Assembly (NCBI GenBank): GCA_947462335.1 | Contig: OX381718.1 | Location: forward strand, 41,508,976 to 41,572,975 | DNA length: 64,000 nucleotides | Origin: Harmothoe impar | Lineage: Eukaryota > Annelida > Polychaeta > Phyllodocida > Polynoidae | Reading direction: 5' to 3' | Shown here: positions 20,148 through 32,312 of the stretch, in pieces | Layout of the letters: every line of letters begins with the position of its first letter | Position numbering within the stretch: the first letter of the stretch is position 1 | Program-made: the position numbers and the translations under genes | The notes under the pieces: model-generated | What the model was told of the DNA's origin: nothing | Database searches by the model: none | The model's input: only the letters and a program-made list of their open reading frames with translations

Positions 20148-23100
20148 GTAGGTTTCCAATTTATTGAACCTAAATACAGCACTTTAATTCAGATGGATGG
20201 GTCTAGGATCTAAGGAAATGACTTCACAGTAACTAAATCAAAGCTCATATTACACCTCATAATGTGCTTATAATGTTGGAATGAATATCCCCCCTCGTAA
20301 AAATGATATCGTTCTAAAACATTCTTCTGTTAAATTCCTAAACTGTTTATTTTTAGGATGTTATGGTCAAATATATGTTGCTTTTTAAAATTCAGGATCC
20401 ATACAAAAGCTGATTTGTAAGGTATTCAAAATACCTTTAATTGGGTTCAATTACTAGTACCTTGAAATATGATGTGGACCCTACTTTCAATGCCTTTTTC
20501 TGTTTTGAACCCAGCCTCTACTAGCTATTCCCAGGCTGGGTTTGGATCTCCAATAATGTAATTAGATTATCCCTGCTCATCCTACCCCCAAACCTAGGAT
20601 ATCCATATCATCTCTAATTCAGACCATTACCCACCTGTGAGGAATACCATTAGAATACTTTGCCTCCCCTTTCTCTGTTTGCTCTTTATCAGTAACTCAC
20701 TGAGAAGGTTCCCCTTATCTTTGCTCCCAAACAATCCCCCGGCCCTCCTGATTACCACCCTCTAATTGATGGTCACTGCCTCACCCTAAGCTGGTCCTCC
20801 AGTGTTTCTATGGCAACAGAGCAGCTCAGGTTACCAGGGTAACTGCCTGCTCCCTCACCACTGCCCTCTACGGCCACAACTCACTCAGTCACTCTCGGTG
20901 GTAGACACTCCACCTTGTCTCTGCCTACAACTACAGACTATAGGAACTCTTCTGTGGTAGAAGCGGAGTACTAGTTTGCTGCTCTCATATCTGCAGCACA
21001 CAGTACTGGTGTTCCTACACAAAACATGATCTTTTGGATTATATTAAGGCTCTGCCACAAATACATCTACATGGTTGATATATCAGTAATTCCAAGAATC
21101 TATTGTAGTCCATTTATCTGAAGATTTAACTTATTGTATGTATGGACATCTTAATTAAAGATGTGACAGAGGAAAGTTTTGAGGCAATCTGCCGCGTTTG
21201 GCAGAGATGAAAGTAGTCCCTAGAGGTAGCGAATGTTCCTTAGACCAGTTGTACACTGCTCCCACTCTCTACCACCCAGTGGTTTCTGCCTCTGTAATGG
21301 TGCTCTACTCTAGGATGCCACTGATGTTCAGACTCAAAAGGCTCTTACCACATCACACCAATTCATTTAGGCAGGAATTCCCACTTAGGCCAGAATGCAT
21401 TTGGTTTAGAATGAAAATTATACGTGCATTAGGTGTAGATGGAGGCATTCATACGGTACCTGGGTAGGTACAAGATGCGGTCAAAGCATAGGTCTCATTG
21501 TATTGCGCTAAGGCCAGGTTAACTTACATAGATCTGCATATAACCTCGAGGAAAGTTGCCAAATTCTGTTTTCGTAACCTTAATCCTTCTGCTTCCAACC
21601 GTGCTTGCGATTGGTGATGGCCATAATGGTGTTTCCTGTGAGTGACTATCATACACAGTTTGCAGCATACAACTGTTTGGCTTATACAGCTGCATCTGAC
21701 CACTTTTACCTTTATAAGATTTGATTTGAACACACCACTTCAATGGTTATATCACAAATCGCAGATCGACTGCTGCTGAATTTGCACCAAGGTATTTGGG
21801 TCAGAATCTTAACAACGCTGAATGCGTTTAGCCCCAGGGTTTGGCAACGTAAGCTTTGAGTTCTCTAGTAGCAAGTAGGTCCATCAGAAGGCAGTGGATC
21901 GCCCATAGAGTAAAAGCTTCCACTGAGCTACTTTCGTTCCCACATTCTTCAGAGGAAGGCTCTGGTAACCATCACCATAACCTTGAGCTTGGATTTTGCT
22001 GGGCTTGGGCAATTCCTGCTCGTATCTTGGAACCAGTGAACAGGAACCTGAAGGTACGATGGGAGTTTCATGATTATACTTTCTCTTTTCAGTTCCGGTT
22101 CCTGTTGGCTGGTTCCAATCTAGCCACTGCCTAAAGCCAGCAAGTGCCATTCTGTGCCAGATTGGTGTGTTGGACGAGTGTACCGATCCGCCTCCTTCAG
22201 TGGGAGTGGTATTGGCACGGTGTCTGGAGCACCGCGAGGCTGGAACACTCTGATTTATGCCGAGTGATACACGGGAAGCCACTTGGTATGTGGCTTCAGT
22301 ACACCGTACCTCTCCGCTGACTGTAAATAAACCCAGCCGAACCTCTGGGTAATAATAAACCTTATTAAATTCCCATTGCGGTTAGACAAGAGAGAATTAC
22401 TCATTGCTTTGAATTGGACAAAAAGCGAGCCGTGTCGACAGCAAATAATTTGTCAACTGGTATGGGAAATGTAATAAGGAGGTCGGCGAAGTGGTATTGT
22501 TTACTGTGATGATTGGCTATTCTTGTCTTTGTTGGATAGGGTTTCATTCTATGCTGACTCAGTCATTTGAGTTGATATAAATTGTCTCGTAATAGAGCGA
22601 TGGGAAATTGGCTATATATGCATTATGAATACAGAAGAGATAAATACAGGTTAATGTGATATAATCTGAATCCTGTTAAGCCATAATGTAAAAACCTTCT
22701 TTGCTTGATTTGACGACCAGTCTTCCCTTCTTATTTTCTGCTCTCACCATTTTCATTTGTGGCATAGAGAATAGGATTTATAGTGCAGCTCACATAGTAA
22801 CTGCTGAGATAAACTAATTGAATTTCCAATGAGCAAAAAGTACATGTGGTGGGTTCATTTGCATTCGCAAAAAAAAGTCAAGCCTGAGGCAACCTCTCTA
22901 TCTTGGTGACTAGCAATCAGTGCTTAAGAACTCATGCATACTGTATTGCTACGGGAGGGTTCAGGCTTATCAGTAACCAAATATGTTGGGGTCCTTGATT
23001 AAATTCTACAGACAAGAATATTCACTTCTATATAGCTTGATTGCTTGATTGATTTGAGTTTAATGTCCCTGCACAAAATCAAGCAATTTACGGGACTGTC

Positions 23101-23799
23101 TTAAGTTAGCGAGGACAGTCCGGTAAGGCATTTAATGTGCACATGATAAGTAGAACATATTAGGCTTTTACAAGCGCCGGGGTGGAGTTTTTTAAATGTC
23201 TTCATGCACTTAAGTCAGTTCTTATATAAGGGCTGTGCTAAGAACATTGCGGTATAGGAAATACATCTACATCGTCAGGTGATAGCGTTATCTAACCACA
23301 TGTGGAAAACACACGCAGGGTGCGCAGTTCACTCACCCCACCCATCCTTAAGGCCTGTCCAATTAATGTCATTTCAACAGATAATTATGACGTATCTGTA
23401 CCGGGAGTGTGTGTATCTATCAGTGGAGAGGGGGTGTTCCAAGCAGGTATGGTTTCAATATTGAACCAGTGAATGTCAGCGGTATACTCAAATGGCCATG
23501 GTATTTTTCCCTTTTGAATGAAAGGGTTTCCTACTCATTCCTACCCTTTTATCTTCCCACTTAGGCCACGACCATGGTAGCAGGATAGCACCGTGTTAGG
23601 CAGGTTACAGACCCCAGAGGCTGCATTTGATCTTCCAGAGTTTAGGGTTATGGTCTGGTTTTGCCTGAGATGAGGATGAGCAGAGCCAGTGGGGGGGGGG
23701 GGGGGGAGTCCAAGCATGACTTCAAAGACATTGAGTAGTAGGGCATGTTTCCTTGGAACAGGGTTTGGGGCGATAAGACAAGGGTTGGAAGACAGCTTT
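20148..23799. other. Host DNA; inverted repeat at about 22.0-22.17 kb, otherwise no clear gene
   Basis: TTGGAACCAGTGAACAGG at about 22027-22044 and its near complement CCTGTTGGCTGGTTCCAA at about 22102-22120 form a foldback extending to about 180 bp. Minus-strand frames of 132 codons (21884-22282) overlap this repeat. At 23691-23706 there is a G16 run. The direct TTGATTGCTTGATTGA repeat at 23038 resembles SINE or LINE ends but is too short to assign. Confidence 0.4.
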
Positions 23800-24030
23800 T
23801 TAACCCTGTTAAGTACAGCATGATGCTTGGCGGCTTCATCTCTATCTATATATATGATGCACCAATGCATCTTCACTGAGTAACCCAATCTTTTCGGGGT
23901 GTATCAACCGCCTAGGGCCGCCATGATCCATGAATGCATCAGCAGCGAGTAACTCACAAGTGCTGCATTCATGCACCATGCATCAAGAGGCACAGCACAA
24001 TAAAGCACTATCCTGTCCTTAAAGGGTTAA
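23800..24030. mobile_element. piggyBac-type MITE, complete copy
   Basis: TTAA at both ends (23800-23803 and 24027-24030). The right terminus AGCACTATCCTGTCCTTAAAGGG is close to the family consensus. The interior has two divergent GCATGATGCAT / AATGCATC palindromic blocks joined by a GTGTATCAACC spacer. Confidence 0.8.
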
Positions 24031-24916
24031 GGGTAATGGAGGGGGGAGTACACGATACCGTAGGGTTCTCAACCCCACTCTACGACCAGGCTCTCTTGTC
24101 CGAGGACTTTGTGATTAATTCGCCATAAAGCATTCTAATGTCCCTCCAGCCGCCCCCTGCCCCCTCAGGCTGATCCCAGGCTATACCTTGTCACTGAAGT
24201 AATGGCCGGCATTCAGTGTTGAAATAAGGCAAGTGCATAGGGAGTGATCCACTGCTGAAGTTTTGCTGTGAACCGCACATTCTATCAGTATATTCACTGC
24301 TGTAACTGCCTGCGGTAACCCCTGTACAAGGAACGTGCAGCTTGCAACTGTATTTGCAAAACTTTTGATCATTGCTGAAACTGTATTCACAGGTATTCAT
24401 AATTACTACATTTGCAGCACAGTGGATCCCGGCCTTGTTACTAAATTTTGTGGATGTTTTTTTTTTAATTTCTTTTAGACGGAGAAGATATTTACCGTAC
24501 CTCGCTCCCCTGTACCTCGCTATATCTATCTAATTACCTCCGCATAACACACTTTAACTTCATGGAATCATATGCCACATTAAAAGCACAATTTCAAAAA
24601 ACTGTGACACTCCTGTGGTAACTACCATTTGAGTCTGATACCCTGTACTACACCTTTGTCATCATGAAGCGCAACGCTAAGGAGGTGGTGAAGTGCACCA
24701 ATGGTTTTTGGGGTGTACCCACCAATTTTGACAAGATGAATGAATGCAGCACTGGCGCGTTACTCATGGATGCAGAGTACAGAGAGCACAGAGACACACA
24801 ATAGTCTCCTGCCGTGTGAGGACAAGCTTCATGTCTCCAACCCTGGAGCCCTGCTCCTCCACGGCTGCTTTGTAGTCTTACAGTGCTGGGAGGGATGGTT
24901 TACACAGACAGTGCAC

Positions 24917-25172
24917 CTATAACCCTTTATGGGCCGCTTAGTACTTTAATGTGTTTTTGATCTTTTTCACAAGGCAAGTCGTTAAGTCTGCATTCATACA
25001 TCATGATGGTCCCTGCATTCTGTATGATGATTAGGGGTGGGTATCAACTTATAGGATTGAAAAGATATATCAAAGTAGCCATGGCAAGTTACTCAAAAGG
25101 GCAGTATCCAAGTCTCATGACTACAAAGGGTATAGGCCACTGAAGCACTGTACAGCCCATGAAGGGTTTAAC
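24917..25172. mobile_element. piggyBac-type MITE
   Basis: The left end ATAACCCTTTATGGGCCGCTTAGTACTTTAATG and right end CACTGTACAGCCCATGAAGGG are inverted; the terminal TTAA is mutated. A separate GCAGCACTGGCG fragment at 24745 suggests a second broken copy just upstream. Confidence 0.7.
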
Positions 25173-26546
25173 ATTTGTACACCTCTAGGTCTCCCTACCC
25201 ATCCCCAAGAACTGTTAGCTCCATCCAACCACTCTACTGCCTACCAACCCTTAGCCTCCAGGGATGTATGAAAATCCAGTGCATCATACTAGCGCTAATG
25301 GCCAATTTTAGCATCGGGTCTTTGATTGAGCACCAGCCTTGAGTGAGTGAGTGCTTAAAAGTTATTTCAAGACCCCCATATCCTTGGTGACATACAAGAC
25401 TGGCCCTCATTCAAACCCCAGCCCTTCAATGCGTTAGTGATCTACCCCACGAGGTAGGGTCATGTACAAGTTGTGAGAGACTTTTAGACGCATAACATTA
25501 ACAGTGGAGAAACTTCAGAGGAAAACCTGGAAACCTTTGTGAGAAAGTTGGGTAACCTCAGTAGATTAGTTCTCAGTGTGTAGGGTATGTAGAACGGTGT
25601 AGATCAGGGAGGGATTAGGCAGGTGGGCGCCAGGTTAGTGGGGATTAGAGGGGCGTGACATGGGGCCCTGACCCTGCAGCTCGTAAAGCTCCCTGAGCAG
25701 TTGTAAGGGGTAGGGAGCAGCTCAGGGGTATAGGGGAAGTGTACCTCTCAGTGGCTGAAACACTCCCCAAACTTGCATGGGTGAAGTGATGGTTTTATCT
25801 CCCCCTTGCTCTCAGCCTAATTTATCTGTCTCTGTCCACCTCTGTCTCTGTCTCTCTGTCTCCCTGTCCGCTCCTTCCTTATCTGTATAATTCTTCTCTC
25901 TCCCTGCCTATATCTGAGTATCTCTCTGCATAGTCCTCACTCCCTCTTTTCTGTTTCTCTTTCCCTCTCTCTTTCTCCGTGTCTCCCTTCACAGCCAAAA
26001 ATAACTTTCTTATTTCAAGAAACTATGATAAATAAACTCGCCTGGCGGACAAATCCCTCCCTGATCTATATTTTGACCATTTCGCCATCAAGTTTGTGCT
26101 GAAGTCTACTTCTGAATCTACTACATGATAAATACGACATCCTGCCGATGAGAGTGTAATCGCCTCACTGTTATACACAACCCACCCCTCACCTGTCTCT
26201 CTGTATAGAGGAAAGGCACCTGAAGCAATATACAAACCTGGCAGGGAGCGAAATGATGAGCAAAAAAACCGCGATGGTTTATTTCATGTATTATACCTCC
26301 AACCCGTATCTCTTTTTCCGAAGACAATCTTAGCTATTTCAAGTTTTTACAAGATGTTTTTTTTTCATCAGACCTGATTCAATGACACTGAGGCTACAGG
26401 GTGACATTGATTTGCAAAAGCAACTTTCCGCCTTATATCGTTGGTGCTGCAAAGTAAGCTGACGGAGGAAATAAAATAGAAAACACAAGTCTACTTGGTA
26501 TAGCTATCACTAATCGCTGCAAAAAACACACAGCAATGAACAGTAG
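25173..26546. other. Host DNA with a CT-rich simple-sequence region
   Basis: Positions 25800-25990 are a cryptically simple (TCTCTG)n/(TCTC)n stretch. The rest is unique sequence without a supported gene. Confidence 0.45.
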
Positions 26547-26682
26547 TTAACCCTTTCAGGACTACTTAAATGTGCCATGTCCGGTGTTGTAACAATGCAT
26601 GAATACAGCACTGGCAAGAATACTGGCAATGCTGTATTCACGCATTGTGGGTTAAAACATTATGCTGTCATTAAAGGGTTAA
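26547..26682. mobile_element. piggyBac-type MITE, short 136-bp copy
   Basis: TTAACCCTTTCAGGAC at the left and GTCATTAAAGGGTTAA at the right, exact to both TTAA sites. The interior is a single foldback: CATGAATACAGCACTGGC and GCAATGCTGTATTC. This is the cleanest view of the family's structure. Confidence 0.85.
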
Positions 26683-26705
26683 ATGGGTGGAAATGACGGC
26701 CTTAC

Positions 26706-26765
26706 CTTGACCTTCAGGTGCCTCTCCTTGTGATGAATCCTCATTTCCTTCTGAATTCGCTTCAC
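26706..26765 (-). CDS. Possible 60-bp exon (weak)
   Basis: On the minus strand an acceptor TCTGATTTCAG and donor GTAAGG flank 60 bases open in two frames (one acidic, EANSEGNEDSSQGEAPEGQ). Nothing identifies the protein. It lies on the opposite strand from the neighbouring candidates. Confidence 0.18.
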
Positions 26766-27457
26766 CTGAAATCAGAATCAAATGCTAGATAATTATTCAG
26801 TTCAAAATGGATAATTATCAACAATTTTAAACAAATTAATACAGAATATGGTAAAAATGACTAGGGAAATGTATGAGAAAAGAGGTATCACTGCTATCTA
26901 GTCACCGAAATGAGCATTTTCAAGTCCAACACTCCCATGGGGATTTCGACTTCTGTCATTCTGCCTTTTTATCTCTCCTCCACCCTTATTCATATTCCTC
27001 AATAGGTACACAATGAAATAGATTGCTGTCTATCTTGCTAGTGAGTAAAACGCATTCCTGTGTTGGGAGTAAGTGTACTTGGTGTTGAATACCCATCGCA
27101 GGTAATGCTGCACCGCTTTGGTTCGTTATCCTTGCCCTCCCATGACACACCCCGTATCAGTATCATTTGCTCGCCGTTTAACCTAGTTAGAGATGGTGTC
27201 TTAAGTGTCATCATTTGAGCTCAACGGATCAATGAACATTGGTCGCATCGTGCTATCCCATTCTACGTATATATCTATTCCATGAGGTCAGCATATATGA
27301 ACGTTGTGAATGCTGCTCGGGAAGTTTACCCGCCAATGCTGCGTTAATGCATCATGCCAATAAATTGAATTGGAATGCTATAGGTTTGTAACATTGGAGG
27401 TAGACATCATCCTGACAAAATTGCCCTTGTTTTACAAAACCTCTGTGTCTCTGTCAG

Positions 27458-27532
27458 GAGTTCTAAAACGTGTTGCTAGTATGGCCGCCAAACACCTGAT
27501 GAATTATCTTAATATTGTGGACGTGACCTCAG
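27458..27532 (+). CDS. Candidate 75-bp internal exon of an unknown host gene
   Basis: The acceptor CTGTGTCTCTGTCAG ends at 27457 and the donor GTAGGT begins at 27533. The phase 1-1 frame reads VLKRVASMAAKHLMNYLNIVDVTS. It would join without a phase conflict to the segments at 20029 and 28584. Confidence 0.27.
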
Positions 27533-28378
27533 GTAGGTTCACACTTATTCTGCTAGACAGGGGTTGGAGCACATGAAACGCACGTTTCCCAGGCCAGGGT
27601 ACCATGGGCACTTTTTTCTGGCTCTGTCCAGACCCCCCTTGTTTGGGAACACGACCCTAGAGTGGGATCCACGAAGCCCGGCCAGGTATAAACAGCGAGG
27701 GCTGGGAGGCTTTTTCTGTCTGAGGATTGTTTATAGGAGATTAGACACAGGGGAACACAGATACTAACACACGGTGGTGTTGGGACTCCCATGGGCGAAA
27801 ATAGGGGGAGTCTGGCGTTGAAAAGTCGCTGAGGACAACTAAACAATATTATCATAAAGGAATATTTCTTATTTCTTGTAATGGCAAAAACCATCATGGG
27901 GTGTGATTGGTTCAATATGCAATATGCTTAGGCATATATGAAAGGCACCAGTAGGTCCCTTAAACAGTATGATCAATTTGGATTTGGTAAAATAATTTCA
28001 TATTCTTGCAAGGCCAGGGGGTGGGGCGAGACTCTCCCAAACTCTTCATCTTGAGAAAAAGTCATCATATCAAAATGCGTATAGCATGTATCTATCCCAA
28101 AAAAATCCCTACTCCTTAATTTATGCCTTTTTTATTCTTATTTTGGTGAATTTTGCAAATGTGCTTGTATTATCAGGGGTTTCCAGATGTGCGCTATTCT
28201 GTTAAACCTTTGAAAGTCTCTCTAACAATATCTTCGACAAATTCATACATGTACTGCTATAGGGTGGATGGAGGAGGGGGGTGTGCTGCTTGTGATTGAT
28301 ACAGCTTATATCAGGTAGGGTACCTCACTGTGAAACTGTCCCTGCCACTCTCCTATACAGGAGGGGAGGGAACTGCTG

Positions 28379-28432
28379 TCACGTGACAGACCGGAAGTCA
28401 GCAGCAATAGGCTGATCACGTGACCACTGCAG
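28379..28432. promoter_or_regulatory. ETS / E-box / CCAAT-like cluster
   Basis: Contains GTCACGTGAC, ACCGGAAGT, CAATAGG and TGATCACGTGACC within about 50 bp. This is the typical vocabulary of a TATA-less animal promoter and also that of the element's inverted repeats. I cannot tie it to a particular gene. Confidence 0.35.
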
Positions 28433-28583
28433 GGTGATAGTGATACTGAGTGCCGTCAGTGAGTTAGTTGTGTCGTATCAGGATGTGAATGCAGTCTGTT
28501 ACAGCATACCTGCGACATTATCATCAATAAATGACATGACAATAATTATCTCTCTGGCTCCTCCACCTCATTTGCTTCTACAG

Positions 28584-28699
28584 GCACTGCCTTCTATTCC
28601 CAAAAGGTGGTGGATCATAGAGAGAACCTACATACGTTGTACCAAAATGCAGGCCATTTTGTGGAAGAAATTGAAACCCGAGAGCTACTGTTCGTGTAG
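28584..28699 (+). CDS. Candidate terminal exon of an unknown host gene
   Basis: A long pyrimidine tract and acceptor (CCTCATTTGCTTCTACAG) precede a frame of 37 codons ending in TAG at 28697-28699: TAFYSQKVVDHRENL ... TRELLFV. It enters in phase 1, matching the exit of the 27458 segment. KVVDHxEN resembles the start of the iron-sulfur scaffold ISCU, but the following residues do not, so I do not assign it. Confidence 0.28.
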
Positions 28700-31600
28700 C
28701 TAATATTACTAATATGACATAGTGTCTATCAATCAAAGCTCTCTGGGACAGGTCTGCAAGTGATTGTTTCGCTTTTCCAGGTGGTACCCGAAATACACTT
28801 ACGGGTTGTAACGATGGCGTATCACGCTGTGCTACATGAGGACTATCTCTGCGTGTTTGTGTGGGAGTCGGGATTTGGGGGTGTTTAATATCTGTGCTGG
28901 GTGTGAAATTACCACAGTGACGCCTGAAGGTAGTCCTGACTTTTCCATCATGCCCCTAAACTAGGGTTCTATCCCAGCTTCATTTTGTTTTGTCAAGACT
29001 GTCACTTTACCATAGCAAAACTGTAGGACTCCTCATGTAAATACTGGGTCATGCCGACAGCGTGCTGATGAACACATCATGTTGTTGTTTTTTCACTTGA
29101 ACTCAATGTTCGAGTTGGCCAATGTACGATAACAGTATGATTGCTTCATTGAATATAATTATGTCAAATTATACATTGTTGATTGCATATATGATAGGCA
29201 TACGCATAAGCAAATGATACAGTATAACTATGATGTCAAGTATGATAGTGTATAAAAGTATAGCTATAAAGTATCAATATACAGGTCTATACTTTAATTT
29301 GCACTCCCACCCCATTCCATCGCCATGTGACCTAGAACTGGCACATACCGTACCAAGATCATTTGCCCTTCGCCTTGGTTACGGACGTCATCTAGAATTT
29401 GGCACCAACTTCAATCTGGGGTTTCGCCCAAGGCCTCGTTATAGCTATTTTCTGTCCATATATCTGCTATGGATCCTGTAGTCAGCGCTATAAACCCACT
29501 ACTGCGAATAGATACATTTTCTGACTAGTTGTTTAATATAGTCCAGGTCAATCCTTTGAAATTCTCAGGTCAGGCACGATCGGCAGCAATTGACTTGCGT
29601 AACTATCTGCCAATTACTGCAAGAGGCTTAGGTTCGATTAAACCTTATGAATACATAAAAACCCATGATAATCTGAATTTAACTGTAACTTAATGAGGTT
29701 TATAACCCAAGTCATGACAATAATCTACCTCCTGACCCGCTGTACTGAACAATGATATAGTCTGATGAGACTGACTGTTTAGGTATTGTTTAGTTTGTCC
29801 ACTAATGCAGTGGGTGCTGCTACAAAATGGCCACCGTAGTCGCTACTCCTTGCATACATAGATAAGCGACATAGATGAAGGCAAACCTCTGCGGTCGTAT
29901 TTGGGGGGCTTTATAGAGGTACCTTCACTTCAGTAAGGCTTTGTTGTATCTGTGTGTAGCCCCAGGGTTCAGAGATAACTGGCGGAGGTGGAGGGAGGGT
30001 AGGTGCAAATATTACAGACACGTTCTCTTTAGCGGCAATATTCTGGCAGGAAATAACGAGTATTTCTAATTCCTGTAAACGGGTCATGGTCTCGGCAAAT
30101 AAAGATGGCCTTGACACCGCAGAATGGGTTTCTCCAGTCTGCCGCCCCCCCCCCCCGCTACACTACCCAATTTACCCTGCAGATAGGGTATTGGAAAACT
30201 AAGGACAGGCATACAAATAAAGGCATGTACAAAAGAGAGGCGATTGAAATGTGACACGGGGGTCTGTATAGGCTTATGCAGGAGGCGTACAGTCAGTCGT
30301 GGTTACTTTTACTGACTCAGTTACTCGTGGGTCAACTTTTAGATAACTAAATAGAGACATTCACAACTAGAGGAATAGGCAGCAAGGGAACACATCTCAC
30401 ATGTCATCATGACGGTGTTTGTCCCCAGGTGACGCTGTTGTCTATATTCAGTTTTTTTGGAATATGACCTACATTCTATGAAACATGTAAACCATTTTCC
30501 AATTTCAATTCTCACTGTAGCCTAAGCTAATAGACGCCGTTCTCAATTAAAACCAAGGGGTATTGATATAGATGAATACCCTGTATTTGAGTTTAAAATA
30601 TAAGCTTCGGTTTCATGTAAGCCCCGATGGTAATATGAATACTAAACCAGTAAGCAAGTTGTTACTCATATGGGCCAATGCGTTAGATATAATGACCATA
30701 TGACACCTGTAGAAGAAACTCTTTCATAAAGGGAGCTCAAATTACTTTCTCTGGTGTGCCAGATGAAAGAGTGCAAACAGCCATACCCGCCTTGTACTTA
30801 TAATGATACCTGCTCACCAAACTTAGTGTTAAACATTGATCGGGGCCCATATCATAATTAGAAATCTAGATGAGTTACTGGATATATTAAGGGAGTAGTA
30901 ATCTTTCAACAATGGGGGGGTAGGTTGGTGTATTTCGCGGTCGCCCCTGCTAGAGGGGTCCAAATGTTTGCGTTGCACCCTTCAGAGTAGGGTTCAGATT
31001 GATTGCGGCCAGGCCTTTTAGATAAGGTATGGCTAAAGCTCTTTTTTTTTCGCAAAAAAAGGGTTGAAATTGTTTAGGTCTAAACTTTTTGGTCCAATCC
31101 CATCTTTAGGGTCAACATCCTTTTTGGTCCCCCCCCCCCATTGTTAAAAAATTACCTCTCCCTAACAGGGGTGCAGTGAGGGAGCCAAGAAAAATAAGAC
31201 AATCTGTAATAATGTGAATGAGGAGGTATCTTTAACAAGAGCCAGCCGCCTGTGCTAAATGACACCCTATATCACCCACTGTTCACTCTTAGTCCGTGGT
31301 TGCTGACTAAGTGCTGGATAGGACTTCATATCGATTAAATTAAAAGCACCAGGATGACTTTTCTTTGGGCTCTTTATTGTGCCAATACTCTAGATCTCAT
31401 ACTACTTAATAGGCCTATGGTATAACTGAAGATACATCTTCTATACATACACCGACATACAATTCAAAGGGAGACGTCAGAAAAGTTCACATGCTCTTGA
31501 TTTCTTTTGTGACATAATACCCCCCCCCCCCCCCCCCCCATTTACCGAGAGTTCCCTTGTCTTTGGTTTAGATGATCCCCTGTGTCTTCTAGTTGTGAGA

Positions 31601-31703
31601 TACACTTAAAGGACCTCTACAAAACATACCCTTCTCATGTTATTTAAACCCAACTATACAGGAACTACTTTGTGAGGAATTACCTCCTTAAAACACCCAC
31701 TCG
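28700..31703. other. Host DNA; one proline-containing minus-strand frame, no assigned gene
   Basis: At 29911-30140 (minus) an open frame reads MTRLQELEILVIS and later TLPPPPPVISEP; it ends near a GTACCT donor-like site but has a G-run where an acceptor should be. A C20 run lies at 31520-31539. No domain is recognised. Confidence 0.35.
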
Positions 31704-31926
31704 TTAACCCTTTTCGGGCCACAGAGTGTGTTATGCATTATGTCCTTAGTCGTCATGATGCACAAATGCAGTCAATGCATCATGCCGAGCCTACAGAGCT
31801 GAATCATTCCCAAAGGGTTGACATGATACACCGATATAGTACAGGGGAATTACCCGCTGCGGCTGTGTTGCTTCCCCATGATGACTAATGTTGCGTTTCA
31901 GCGGCATGCCATCCTTAAAGGGTTAA
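31704..31926. mobile_element. piggyBac-type MITE, complete copy
   Basis: TTAACCCTTTTCGGG at the left and GCCATCCTTAAAGGGTTAA at the right, with TTAA on both sides. Two CATGATGCAC..AATGCA blocks and a GGGTTGACATGATACACC spacer lie inside. Confidence 0.8.
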
Positions 31927-32087
31927 TTCACTGTCTACCCCGTCTGGTGCAAGTTTCTAGTACATGAAAGACTCACTAGGGTCCTTGCACTTAGATTTGT
32001 GACGTCATAGGCGCCAGTAACGCGAGATATGACGAGAACGCCGACATGATTTGATAAATAAATATGACTCGGATTATCTTTCGATAG

Positions 32088-32312
32088 TTAACGCTTTAAG
32101 GGTCACATAGTACTTTAATTCGTTATGTTGTTTATTGTCATGATGCATGAATGAAGCCTTTGTCTACTAGTCGAGTCTACATTCATGCATCATACAAATC
32201 CATCTGGAGTGTATCAAACCCTTGAATGAAACGCCCACCAGATCTGCATAGCGCATCATGCCTATGAAGCACATAACGCATTAAATCACTACCCGTACTA
32301 TGAAGGATGGAT
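32088..32312. mobile_element. piggyBac-type MITE, right end diverged
   Basis: TTAACGCTTTAAGGGTCACATAGTAC at the left, CATTAAATCACTACCCGTACTATGAAGG at the right. A near-palindromic CATGATGCATGAATG / CATTCATGCATCAT pair lies inside. Confidence 0.7.

Noticed and set aside
21884..22282. Minus-strand frame ending WKLLLYGRSTAF, reminiscent of the end of convertase P domains
   Set aside because: Only a few residues match, the preceding sequence does not fit a P domain, and the frame overlaps a foldback repeat.
28584..28699. ISCU-like start (KVVDHxEN)
   Set aside because: Similarity ends after eight residues and the conserved cysteines are absent.
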